Source of the DNA: Paraconexibacter algicola | GTDB taxonomy: Bacteria; Actinomycetota; Thermoleophilia; Solirubrobacterales; Solirubrobacteraceae | NCBI RefSeq assembly: GCF_003044185.1 | Contig: NZ_PYYB01000002.1 | Span: 62,001-126,000 of the forward strand | DNA length: 64,000 nt | Direction: 5' to 3' | In this document: positions 57,701-64,000 of the stretch, piece after piece | How the letters are laid out: the number at the start of each line of letters is the position of its first letter | How positions within the stretch are numbered: position 1 is the first letter of the stretch | Translations under genes and position numbers: made by a program | The notes under the pieces: generated by a model | Database searches by the model: none | What the model was told of the DNA's origin: nothing | What the model saw: only the letters and a program-made list of their open reading frames with translations

Positions 57701-59159
57701 TCTGCCCCCAGCGGTAGCTCGCGAACAGCTGGCCGGGCAGCAGCAGCGCGCGGGTGTTCGGGTCCGCGTCGTCGAGCCGGTCGGCCGCCTGCTGCCACCA
57801 GGACGGGACGTCGTAGGCGAGCTGGCGGTCGGGGGCCCGCCCGCTCGTCAGCGGCCAGGCGGCGACCGCGACGACCCCGGCGAGCGCGACGGTCCCGAGC
57901 GCCCGCAGCCGTGGCCGTCCGGCCGCGCGGGCCCAGGCCCACGCGAGGCCCATGCCGCCGAGGGCGGCGAGCGCCAGCGCCACGAGCGGTCCCGCCTTGT
58001 AGGTCGTGCGCAGGAACCGCACGGCCTCGACCTGGTTGTAGGTGAACGTCGCCGCGCGGCGCAGCGGCGAGCCCTCGGGGAAGCCGACCGCCATGATCAG
58101 CAGCCCGACGGTCAGCAGCAGCACGAAGAACGGGGCGTACCGGGCGCGCCACGAGACGCGCAGGCCGAGCACCACGAGCGCGGGCACGAGCATGCTCGCC
58201 AGCACCACCGGCAGGGAGAACAGGTACGCGGGCCCGTGGGTGGCGAACGGGCGCAGCTCGCCGCCGAAGCCGACGCCGATGTAGCTCGTCCAGAAGCCCA
58301 GGAGCCGGAACGACTCCGCCAGCGACGTCGTCCCCCAGATCGTCCCCGGCTGCTCGGTGAACGGCAGGAAGTCGAACCCCTGGGAGGCGTGCACGGCGAG
58401 CGGGACGACCCACCAGGCGCCCGCCAGCGCGCCGGTGAGGACCGTGCGGCCGAGCCACGGCACGAGCGCGGCGCGCGGGACGCCACCCCAGCCGAGCTCG
58501 TAGAGCACCAGCAGCGCGGGCGCGACGAGCACCCAGCCGGTCACCGCCGCGTTGACGCCGCCGCCGGTGCTCGTCAGGACCAGCGCGAAGGCGGCGGGCC
58601 ACCACCAGCCGCGCGGGTCGCGCAGGCCGCGGTGCACGCACAGCAGCAGCCACGGCAGCGCCGCGTAGGCGAGCAGCGCGACGCTCGTGCGGTCGGCGTA
58701 CACGGTGACGTACGGGTTGACGACGTAGAGCACGCCCGCGCCGACGTGCAGCGCCGAGTAGCCGTGTTCCGCGTGCCCGGGGACGAGCACGCGCAGCAGC
58801 CGCAGGATCCCGTAGGCGGCGACCGCCAGCAGCGTGCCGAGCCAGAGCCGGTGCACGACCCAGTCGGGCAGTCCGAGCGCCTCGCCGGCGGCGAAGAACG
58901 GGCCCATCGGGAAGAGGTAGCCGCCGTACTGGCCGGCCCAGACGTGGCCGAGTCCGGCGGTCGGCGTCCACGCGCTCGCGACGTCCCCGAGGAACCGGGC
59001 CGCGTCGAGCTGCAGGTGCACCTTCGTGTCGGCGATCGTCTCCCCCGGCCGCTGCACGAGCGCGAGCAGGTACGCGCCCAGGACGAGGCCCAGGGGGGCC
59101 GCGTGGGGGCCGATCCGGCGGCCCGCGCGGGCCCGCAGCTGCACGATCGTCGAACGCAC
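54780..59159 (-). CDS. AftD-like GT-C arabinofuranosyltransferase (DUF3367)
   Basis: The 1459-residue protein has an N-terminal GT-C membrane domain with about 10-11 helices and the acidic signature ADTKVHLQLDAARFLGDV near residue 43. Very large extracytoplasmic domains follow, including a discoidin-like module (TAWLADRFLAESRRHLDVTF ... GTIELYPYGDSRGT). Helices close to the C-terminus end the chain. Length and layout fit mycobacterial AftD, which branches arabinan. A related sugar transfer to a cell-wall polymer is inferred. GTG 59159 has TACCCT 9 bases upstream. Its stop shares the palindrome CTAG with the convergent HxlR gene. Confidence 0.8.
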   Translation of the reverse strand: MRSTIVQLRARAGRRIGPHAAPLGLVLGAYLLALVQRPGETIADTKVHLQLDAARFLGDVASAWTPTAGLGHVWAGQYGGYLFPMGPFFAAGEALGLPDWVVHRLWLGTLLAVAAYGILRLLRVLVPGHAEHGYSALHVGAGVLYVVNPYVTVYADRTSVALLAYAALPWLLLCVHRGLRDPRGWWWPAAFALVLTSTGGGVNAAVTGWVLVAPALLVLYELGWGGVPRAALVPWLGRTVLTGALAGAWWVVPLAVHASQGFDFLPFTEQPGTIWGTTSLAESFRLLGFWTSYIGVGFGGELRPFATHGPAYLFSLPVVLASMLVPALVVLGLRVSWRARYAPFFVLLLTVGLLIMAVGFPEGSPLRRAATFTYNQVEAVRFLRTTYKAGPLVALALAALGGMGLAWAWARAAGRPRLRALGTVALAGVVAVAAWPLTSGRAPDRQLAYDVPSWWQQAADRLDDADPNTRALLLPGQLFASYRWGQTIDAVLPALTDHPVANRYIVPFSDSRATELQWGVDALVNQERLVPGQLAPLLDLLGVGQVVLATDGDRSRSGELGPAEVARVLGTQPDATGGGLAATGLDTGLGAPEIDPALGGGAGIAGERPVSGVRRETFGTPQLLPAAAARLAGPVRRAPLELRPARTGGIVRVVPRAPMTIVDGGAQGVMDLAAFGDLRPDRPLAYAPDLDGETLAAAVRDGAGFVIADGVRRRAFVSARLRGNVGPTLPADRDVSEDGTRLDPFSGDGDRPAAQTVAVLRGRGAVAVSAPYSPQVTQFPEHRPAAALDGDLGTAWLADRFLAESRRHLDVTFPEPRDVGTIELYPYGDSRGTVTAVEVGGRRFAVRPGWNTLRVGLEKVRRLSVRIASMRRPERATAGGGGIRELRIPGVRVRETLRPPVVLEQALRSEDLSGSPLTYLLQRTTADAPAVRGRLAGPAQAGLLADARDPEPRLERTIHPPTARRYGAEAWVSVDPKTPDDVLDGLVSPAAARLVARSASRLEGRPRHRASGAFDGGTARAWIGQWIAGRPAWLSWRTPQVATLRRLRLVPPAVRVRRPTRVRLRSERGVSAPVAVRADGFVRLAAPLAGRRFRLEVLEAAFPAGTPARLRQRRAVGIGELRGAGVEPVPAPRSGRAAAPCGAVVLRAAGRTLRLRVPAQDLRRFDAGLPLRAEGCGPLSLPADRTLLRDTGTGAFRADRLRLFSAPPESLVLPGAGGRVLAAGTPGEGRRDGVRVDVREPSWLVYGESYAAGWRASCDGRDLGRPVPLQGYANAWPVEPGCERVALSFGPQRALTGGYVVSAIAILLLLAYLLLRRGERVRQRDPVTAPPGPLDVGADRPARWGLLRALAMGLVASGVLGALFALRAGAVLGPVVAFVLWRGVANRTLVLWAGLLLLVGVPVAHVLGGADDPGGYDYGYAVHHIAAHWVATGAVALLLLALVRWLRADRRLRRADDAG

Positions 59160-59168
59160 CAGGCGCGG

Positions 59169-59178
59169 AGGGTACGCT
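59169..59178. promoter_or_regulatory. Two opposing -10 hexamers sharing TA
   Basis: AGGGTACGCT reads TACGCT on the plus strand (59173-59178), 9 bases before ATG 59188. It reads TACCCT on the minus strand (59174-59169), 9 bases before GTG 59159. The two divergent glycan genes cannot be initiated at the same time on one DNA molecule. Confidence 0.5.
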
Positions 59179-59187
59179 GACGCGCCG

Positions 59188-60663
59188 ATGCGTTCGCCGT
59201 CACCCGCCGTCCCGGCCCTCGGCCTCCTGCGCGGTGGGCTGCTGGCCGGACCGGTGGTGCTCGCGTTCTTCTCCGGCGGGTTCTTCGACGGTCCACGTCT
59301 CTGGGCATTGGCGGGCTGCTGGGCGCTCGTCGTCGCCGCGGCGGTGCTCGCGCCCGCCCCGCTGCCGCGCCGACGCGCGGGCCTGCTGGCGGTCGCCGGA
59401 CTCGGGCTGCTCGTCGCCTGGACGGGGGTCTCACGGGCCTGGGCGCCGCTGGACGACCCCGCCGGCGACGACCTCGAGCGCACGCTCCTGTACCTCGGGG
59501 CGCTGCTCGCCGCCGCGATGCTGCTCGGCCGCCGGCGCGACGCCCGGACGGCCGAGCTCGCCGTCGGGGGCGGCGCGCTGCTCGTGACGCTCTACGGGCT
59601 GTCCGGCCGGCTCGTGCCGTGGCTCGTCGAGCAGTCCGCGTCGGTCAGCGCCGGCGGCCGGCTGGAGCAGCCGCTCACCTACTGGAACGCGCAGGGCGCG
59701 CTCGCGGCGATCGGCGCGGTCGTCGCGGTGCGGGTGGCCGGGGACCGCACGCGGCCCGACGCGCTGCGCGCCGCGGCCGGCGCCGCGGCGGCCCCCCTGG
59801 CGGCGGGCGTCTACCTGAGCTTCTCGCGCGGCGCGGTGCTCGCCCTGGGGTGCGGGCTGCTCGTCCTGCTGGCGTGCGCCCCGACGTTCGGACAGCTGCG
59901 CGCGCTCGGGGTCGCGGCGCTGACCAGCGTGCCGCTGCTGGTGGCGTCCGCGCTCTCCGACGCGGTCCGCGCCCTGGAGGGCGATGCGGGGACCCGGGAC
60001 GCGCAGGGCGCGATCGTCCTCGCGGTGCTGCTCGGGTGCGTCGTGGCGGCCGCGCTGCTCACCGCGACGGTCGCGCGGCGCGAGGCCGCCGACGGCGCGC
60101 GGTCGGGCCGGCTGCCGCTGCCCGGGCGGGGGCTCGGCGCCGCGGTCGCGGTGCTGTGCGTCGTCGCGGTCGTCGTGCCGGTCGTCGTCGCGCCGGGCGG
60201 CCCGCAGGATCCGGCGTTCGGCGCGCAGACCCAGCGGTTCACCGACGTGGGCTCCAACCGCGACCGCTACTGGGACGTGGCCCTGCGCGCGTTCGCCGAC
60301 CATCCCGTCGCCGGGGTCGGCAGCGGCGGCTTCGCGGTCGAGTGGCAGCGCGAGCGCGACGTGCCCGACCCGGTCCGCGACGCGCACTCGCTGCCGCTGG
60401 AGACCGCGGCGGAGCTCGGGCTCGTCGGGCTGCTCGCGCTCGCGCTGTTCGTCGTGGGCGTCGCCCGCTGCGCCCGCACGGTGCAACGCGAGGACCCGGC
60501 GCTCGCCGCGGGCGCGTGCGCCGCGCTGACCGTGTGGGCGGTCCACGCCTGCCTGGACTGGGACTGGGAGATGCCCGCGCTGACCCTGCCGGTGCTGCTC
60601 CTCACCGGCAGCCTGATCGCCCGTGCGGACCGCGCCGAGCCGCGGCCGGTCGCGTCGCGCTGA
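59188..60663 (+). CDS. O-antigen ligase/polymerase-like membrane protein
   Basis: The 491-residue polytopic protein has about 11 hydrophobic helices and the Wzy_C/WaaL hallmark in a large loop: SNRDRYWDVALRAFADHP, VAGVGSGGFAVEW, then DAHSLPLETAAELGLVGLLA with the conserved His. It probably polymerises or ligates a surface polysaccharide outside the membrane. ATG 59188 is set by the promoter spacing. Divergent from the AftD-like gene. Confidence 0.85.
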   Translation: MRSPSPAVPALGLLRGGLLAGPVVLAFFSGGFFDGPRLWALAGCWALVVAAAVLAPAPLPRRRAGLLAVAGLGLLVAWTGVSRAWAPLDDPAGDDLERTLLYLGALLAAAMLLGRRRDARTAELAVGGGALLVTLYGLSGRLVPWLVEQSASVSAGGRLEQPLTYWNAQGALAAIGAVVAVRVAGDRTRPDALRAAAGAAAAPLAAGVYLSFSRGAVLALGCGLLVLLACAPTFGQLRALGVAALTSVPLLVASALSDAVRALEGDAGTRDAQGAIVLAVLLGCVVAAALLTATVARREAADGARSGRLPLPGRGLGAAVAVLCVVAVVVPVVVAPGGPQDPAFGAQTQRFTDVGSNRDRYWDVALRAFADHPVAGVGSGGFAVEWQRERDVPDPVRDAHSLPLETAAELGLVGLLALALFVVGVARCARTVQREDPALAAGACAALTVWAVHACLDWDWEMPALTLPVLLLTGSLIARADRAEPRPVASR

Positions 60664-60682
60664 CACCGCCGCGGTCCCGGCC

Positions 60683-60688
60683 TATGCT
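60683..60688 (+). promoter_or_regulatory. -10 hexamer TATGCT before acyltransferase gene
   Basis: TATGCT lies 9 bases before ATG 60698 and 20 bases after the upstream stop, so the acyltransferase may have its own near-leaderless transcript. Confidence 0.45.
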
Positions 60689-60697
60689 CTGGCCCGC

Positions 60698-61891
60698 ATG
60701 GATCGCGCCGCCGTCCCCCCGCGCTTCCCGCACCTCGACGGGGTGCGCGCCATCGCCGCGCTCAGCGTCCTGGGCGTCCACACCGCGGGGCTGACGACGT
60801 TCACGACGAGCAACGACCTGCTCGGCCCGCTGACCGCCCGGCTGAACGTCGGCGTGGCGATCTTCTTCGTCCTCTCGGGCTTCCTGCTCTACCGGCCGTT
60901 CGTCGCCGCCCGGCTCGCCGATCGTGACGCGCCGCAGATCGGCGGCTACCTGCGACGGCGCGCGCTGCGGATCGTCCCCGCCTACTGGCTGGCGCTGACG
61001 CTGCTGGCGATCTGGCCGGGCCTGAACGGCGTCTTCACGAAGGACTGGTGGGTCTACTACGGGTTCGCGCAGAACCTGCGCGGAGGCTGGATCCTCCAGG
61101 GCATCGGGCCGGCGTGGACGCTGCACGTCGAGATCACCTTCTACGCGCTGCTGCCGTTCCTGGCGCTCGGCGCGGCCCGGTGGCTGCGTGGCCGTCCGGT
61201 GGAGCGGCAGCTGTGGCCGGAGCTCGCGGCGATCGCCGTGCTCGGCCTGCTGTCGCTGGCGCTGCGCGCGTGGCGGTCGGTCGCCGGGTCGCCCACCGAG
61301 GTCGGGGCGAACATCCTCCCCCAGCTGTTCCTGTGGTTCGCGCTCGGGCTCGCGCTCGCGGTCGTCAGCGCGCACGTCGCCGACCGACCGGTCGGTCGGC
61401 GGCCCGGCTGGGTGCGGTTCGTCGGCGCGCACCCCGGGGTGCCCTGGGCGGGAGCGGTCGCGGTGCTGCTGCTGTCCACGCAGGTGGGCCTGCCGATCCT
61501 GCCGCTGGCCGACTACGACACCTACGAGCTGCTGTGCGAGCACGTCCTCTACGCGCTGATCGCGGTACTCGTCGTGCTGCCCGCGGCGATCGGCACCGAC
61601 GGGGGCGGGCGCGTGCGCGCGCTGCTGGCATCCCGGCCGCTGGTGTGGCTCGGCCTCGTCTCCTACGGCGTGTACCTGTGGCACCTGCCGCTGGGCGAGG
61701 AGATCAACGCCCGGCTCGGGCCGCGCGTCGCGGACCTCGGCTTCCCGATCATCACGCTGGCCGTGCTGGCCGCGTCGCTGGTTGCCGCGACCCTCTCCTA
61801 CACGCTGGTCGAGCGGCCGCTCATGCGCCGCTTCCGGGGCTCCCCGGCGCCGCGGGCGGCGGAGCGCCCGGCACCGGTCCCCGCGGGTTGA
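60698..61891 (+). CDS. Acyltransferase-3 family membrane O-acyltransferase
   Basis: The 397-residue protein has about 10 helices and begins RFPHLDGVRAIAALSVLGVH with the catalytic His and preceding Arg of the family. VAIFFVLSGFLLYRPF, YLRRRALRIVPAYWLAL and VSYGVYLWHLPL follow. It should acylate a sugar of the surface glycan. No SGNH domain is attached. Its 3' end overlaps the convergent gene at 61821 by 71 bases. Confidence 0.9.
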   Translation: MDRAAVPPRFPHLDGVRAIAALSVLGVHTAGLTTFTTSNDLLGPLTARLNVGVAIFFVLSGFLLYRPFVAARLADRDAPQIGGYLRRRALRIVPAYWLALTLLAIWPGLNGVFTKDWWVYYGFAQNLRGGWILQGIGPAWTLHVEITFYALLPFLALGAARWLRGRPVERQLWPELAAIAVLGLLSLALRAWRSVAGSPTEVGANILPQLFLWFALGLALAVVSAHVADRPVGRRPGWVRFVGAHPGVPWAGAVAVLLLSTQVGLPILPLADYDTYELLCEHVLYALIAVLVVLPAAIGTDGGGRVRALLASRPLVWLGLVSYGVYLWHLPLGEEINARLGPRVADLGFPIITLAVLAASLVAATLSYTLVERPLMRRFRGSPAPRAAERPAPVPAG

Positions 61892-62276
61892 GCGCGCGGG
61901 CGCGCTCGCGCTGCACCTGCGCCTCCTCCGGGCGGCCGCGGGCCTCGAGGACCTCGGCGAGCGCGGTGCGGGCCGCGAACGCCTCCGGGTCGCGGTCGAC
62001 CGCGGTCGCGGCGAGCCGCTGGGCGCCCGCGAACGCCCCGATGCGCACGAGCGCCCGCGCGGACAGGGCCAGCGCCTCGCTGCCGCGGCAGTGGTCGACG
62101 ACGTCGGCGGCGAGCGCGCGGCCGCCGTCGGGCAGCGGCTCGGGCTGCGGGGCGAGCGCCGCCCCGAACGCGGCGCCGCGCGCGTCGTCGCAGGACCGCA
62201 CGTCGGCGCCGCGCTGCAACGCGAAGACGACGACGGTGACGCCCGCGAGGACGAGGAGGAGCCGCAGCGCGGTCAC
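61821..62276 (-). CDS. Membrane-anchored TPR-like small protein
   Basis: The 151-residue protein has an N-terminal transmembrane helix (LRLLLVLAGVTVVVFAL), two Cys (29 and 63) that may form a disulfide, and a helical TPR-like part (ALALSARALVRIGAFAGAQR, AAFAARTALAEVLEARGRP). The tail is Pro-rich. GTG 62276 overlaps the upstream gene stop as GTGA, which places it at the end of a glycan operon. No enzyme motif. Confidence 0.6.
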   Translation of the reverse strand: MTALRLLLVLAGVTVVVFALQRGADVRSCDDARGAAFGAALAPQPEPLPDGGRALAADVVDHCRGSEALALSARALVRIGAFAGAQRLAATAVDRDPEAFAARTALAEVLEARGRPEEAQVQRERARALNPRGPVPGAPPPAAPGSPGSGA

Positions 62277-63754
62277 GGGTCGGGATCGTAGCCGCGGCGC
62301 AGCAGCACCACGAAGCTCGGGTCGCGGGCGACCTCGCGGTAGTCGCGGGCGATGACGCGGTCCAGGACGTCGGCGCCGTCGAGGCGCCCGCCCCCGTTGG
62401 GCTCGTCGCGGCGGGCCGCGGGCGCGATCCAGCGCACGACCCACGGCGTGCGGGTGCGGGCGAGGTCGCGGGCGATCTCCTCCTGCACGTCGCGGTCGGT
62501 GACCACGCCGGGCTGGACGACGTCGTAGCGGGAGGGGTTGGGCCGCCCCAGCAGGACGTTCAGCAGCGGCGCGCCGAAGCGCACGCGGGCGTAGCGCGGC
62601 GGCGCGACCAGCACCGGACCCGGGACCGCGCGGACCGTGCGTGCGACGAACGCCGCGCCGCGGGCGAACGCGGCGTCGGCCCGGACCCCGTCGGCGGCGG
62701 GGCCGGGCAGCGCGACGAGGTCCCCGGGGTGCAGCAGCCGTCCCGCCTGCCGCTCGGCGCCGTGCAGCGCGACGAGCGCGCAGACGGCGAGGCACGCGGC
62801 ACGCACCCCGCGCCGGTCGCTGCGCGCGCCGACGACCCCGGCCAGCGCGGCGAGCGCGAGCGCCAGGCCCAGGAGGTGGAACTCGTCGGTGCGGGCCAGC
62901 AGGTAGGCCAGGCCGCCGGCCACGAGCGGCGCGAGCGCCCACGCCTCCCGTCCCGCGCCACCCCGGCGGACCGCGAACCAGGCGCCCGCGCCGGCGGTCG
63001 CCGCGACGAGCAGGGCCGGGTAGGCGGCCTCCAGCAGCTTGTTCGGGTCGGGGAACGCGTCGGCGACGGCGAACGGGAACGGCAGACGCTGCAGGTCCTG
63101 GATGCCCAGGAACCCGGCGGTCTGGTCGACCAGCTCCGCCGGGGCGAGCAGCGCGAACGGCAGCACGCCCATGGCCGCGACCGCGCCGGCGGCCGGCAGC
63201 GCGCGGCGGGCGGGCGCCCCGCCCAGCACGATCCCGGCGGCCGCCGCGAGTCCGATCTCGGGCCGCCACAGGCCGGCGAGACCCGCCAGGGCCCCGGCGA
63301 GGCCGGGCCGCTGCCGGCGGGCGGCGAGCAGCGCTCCGAGCGCGAGCGCGAGCGCCGGCGGCCCGGGTCCCGCGTTCGCCGGCCAGGCCAGCGCGCCCGC
63401 GGCGGCGAGCCCCGCCGCGAGCGGCCAGCCCAGGACACGCGGATGGTCCTGCCCCTGCTCGGGCTCGACGAGGCGGGCGACGAGCAGCACGACGGCGACG
63501 TCCAGGACGAGCCGCGCGATCCGCCAGGCCAGCAGCGACGGGCCGGTCACCCAGGTCAGCGCGCCGAGCGCCAGCGCCTGCCCGGGACCGTAGTTCCACC
63601 AGAAGTCCCGGTAGGGCAGCTGCCCGTCGGCGACGCGGTCGGCGGCCGCGAGGACGAGCCCCTCGTCGTGCGGGCCCGCCTCGAGCAGCAGCGTGCAGCC
63701 CGACAGCAGCAGCGCCGCCCCGGCCAGCAGCAGATTGCGACGCACGGCGGTCAC
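62273..63754 (-). CDS. GT-C-like polytopic membrane protein
   Basis: The 493-residue protein has about 10 helices and an acidic first loop typical of GT-C glycosyltransferases: HDEGLVLAAADRVADGQLPY, then RDFWWNYGPGQALALG. A soluble C-terminal part follows (VLDRVIARDYREVARDPSFV). The DxxWNYGPG pattern is common in membrane sugar transferases that use polyprenyl-phosphate sugars. GTG 63754 overlaps the upstream glycosyltransferase stop as GTGA. Confidence 0.7.
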   Translation of the reverse strand: MTAVRRNLLLAGAALLLSGCTLLLEAGPHDEGLVLAAADRVADGQLPYRDFWWNYGPGQALALGALTWVTGPSLLAWRIARLVLDVAVVLLVARLVEPEQGQDHPRVLGWPLAAGLAAAGALAWPANAGPGPPALALALGALLAARRQRPGLAGALAGLAGLWRPEIGLAAAAGIVLGGAPARRALPAAGAVAAMGVLPFALLAPAELVDQTAGFLGIQDLQRLPFPFAVADAFPDPNKLLEAAYPALLVAATAGAGAWFAVRRGGAGREAWALAPLVAGGLAYLLARTDEFHLLGLALALAALAGVVGARSDRRGVRAACLAVCALVALHGAERQAGRLLHPGDLVALPGPAADGVRADAAFARGAAFVARTVRAVPGPVLVAPPRYARVRFGAPLLNVLLGRPNPSRYDVVQPGVVTDRDVQEEIARDLARTRTPWVVRWIAPAARRDEPNGGGRLDGADVLDRVIARDYREVARDPSFVVLLRRGYDPDP

Positions 63755-64000
63755 TCCGGGCTGTCCGGATGGCCGCCGGCGGTCGGGCCGCGCCACGGGA
63801 CGGGCGCCACGACGTCCTCGATCCGGCGCACCGCGACCCGGCGCAGCGCGGCCCGCTCGCGGAGCATCACCCCCAGCAGCGGCAGCGCCGAGGCGAGCCC
63901 GCCGAGGTGGGCGCGCAAACGGCGCTCGCGGGCCGCGTGCAGCGTCCAGGCGAGCTGCCGGTAGACGACCGGTCCCGCCCACCGCCACGGCCACGCGCGG
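63751..64000 (-). CDS. Partial CDS, C-terminus of probable glycosyltransferase
   Basis: The minus-strand frame is open from the window edge to a TGA at 63753-63751. The visible 82 residues include PWRWAGPVVYRQLAWTLHAA, ARERRLRAHLGGL and RRIEDVVAPVPWRGP. A basic amphipathic tail of this kind is common at the end of family 2 glycosyltransferases in actinobacteria. The catalytic part lies outside the window, so the family call is tentative. It is coupled to the GT-C-like gene by GTGA. Confidence 0.5.
   Translation of the reverse strand, partial: RAWPWRWAGPVVYRQLAWTLHAARERRLRAHLGGLASALPLLGVMLRERAALRRVAVRRIEDVVAPVPWRGPTAGGHPDSPE

Noticed and set aside
54876-59180. A 1434-codon open frame on the plus strand opposite the AftD-like gene
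   Set aside because: It is rich in Arg, Gly, Ala and His with no domain, and mirrors a well-supported membrane enzyme. At this GC content long antisense frames are expected.

Overview
The window is very GC-rich chromosomal DNA with gene densities and gene orders of an actinobacterium. The run alaS, ruvX, mltG, aroE followed by a type IV pilus ATPase matches the usual actinobacterial order. An AftD-like arabinofuranosyltransferase, a CeoB/CeoC-like TrkA pair, an LAXTG sortase substrate, many GTG starts and several leaderless promoters fit the same phylum. No mycolate genes are seen. My inference is class Thermoleophilia (Solirubrobacterales-like), but no 16S rRNA or ribosomal protein lies here to confirm it. 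There is no phage, insertion sequence, CRISPR array or rRNA in view.

Left part (1-21.7 kb): a truncated HipA-like kinase, a secreted RTX-type repeat protein and a small SAP/Rho_N protein. A long minus-strand housekeeping operon follows (mnmA fused to a NifU-like domain, alaS, ruvX, mltG, aroE, pilB). Next come a transglutaminase-like protein, a membrane-anchored thioredoxin-like protein and a 1013-residue secreted propeller protein. A second minus-strand run holds hisS, aspS, an MBL hydrolase and a small membrane protein. A formiminotransferase and an M14 carboxypeptidase close this part.

Middle part (21.7-49.3 kb): tRNA-CAU, a PAS/SpoIIE phosphatase, a second RTX-type protein, a membrane zinc-ribbon/STAS-like protein, and an operon of a divergent FtsH-like AAA protease, a membrane partner and a HExxH protein. 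A heterodimeric ABC exporter, an HNH nuclease behind a near-perfect LexA box, and tRNA-Gln follow. Then come a phosphoesterase, a serine hydrolase fold that has lost its catalytic residues, and a putative potassium-transport operon (two APC-USP permeases, a small membrane protein, two TrkA-type proteins). The last block is an eight-gene overlapping operon linking t6A tRNA modification (tsaE, tsaB, rimI, tsaD) with a glutaredoxin-like protein, Rex, a GCS2 ligase and a DUF1844-like protein.

Right part (49.3-64 kb) is mainly a cell-surface glycan region: a glycosyltransferase-flippase fusion, a methyltransferase, an AftD-like GT-C enzyme, an O-antigen-ligase-like protein, an acyltransferase, another GT-C-like membrane protein and the end of a glycosyltransferase. 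A divergent HxlR regulator/MFS exporter pair sits inside it. Many genes in a row overlap by ATGA or GTGA, so translational coupling is the rule. Many operon-leading genes have a TANNNT hexamer only 6-9 bases before the start codon, which points to leaderless mRNAs.
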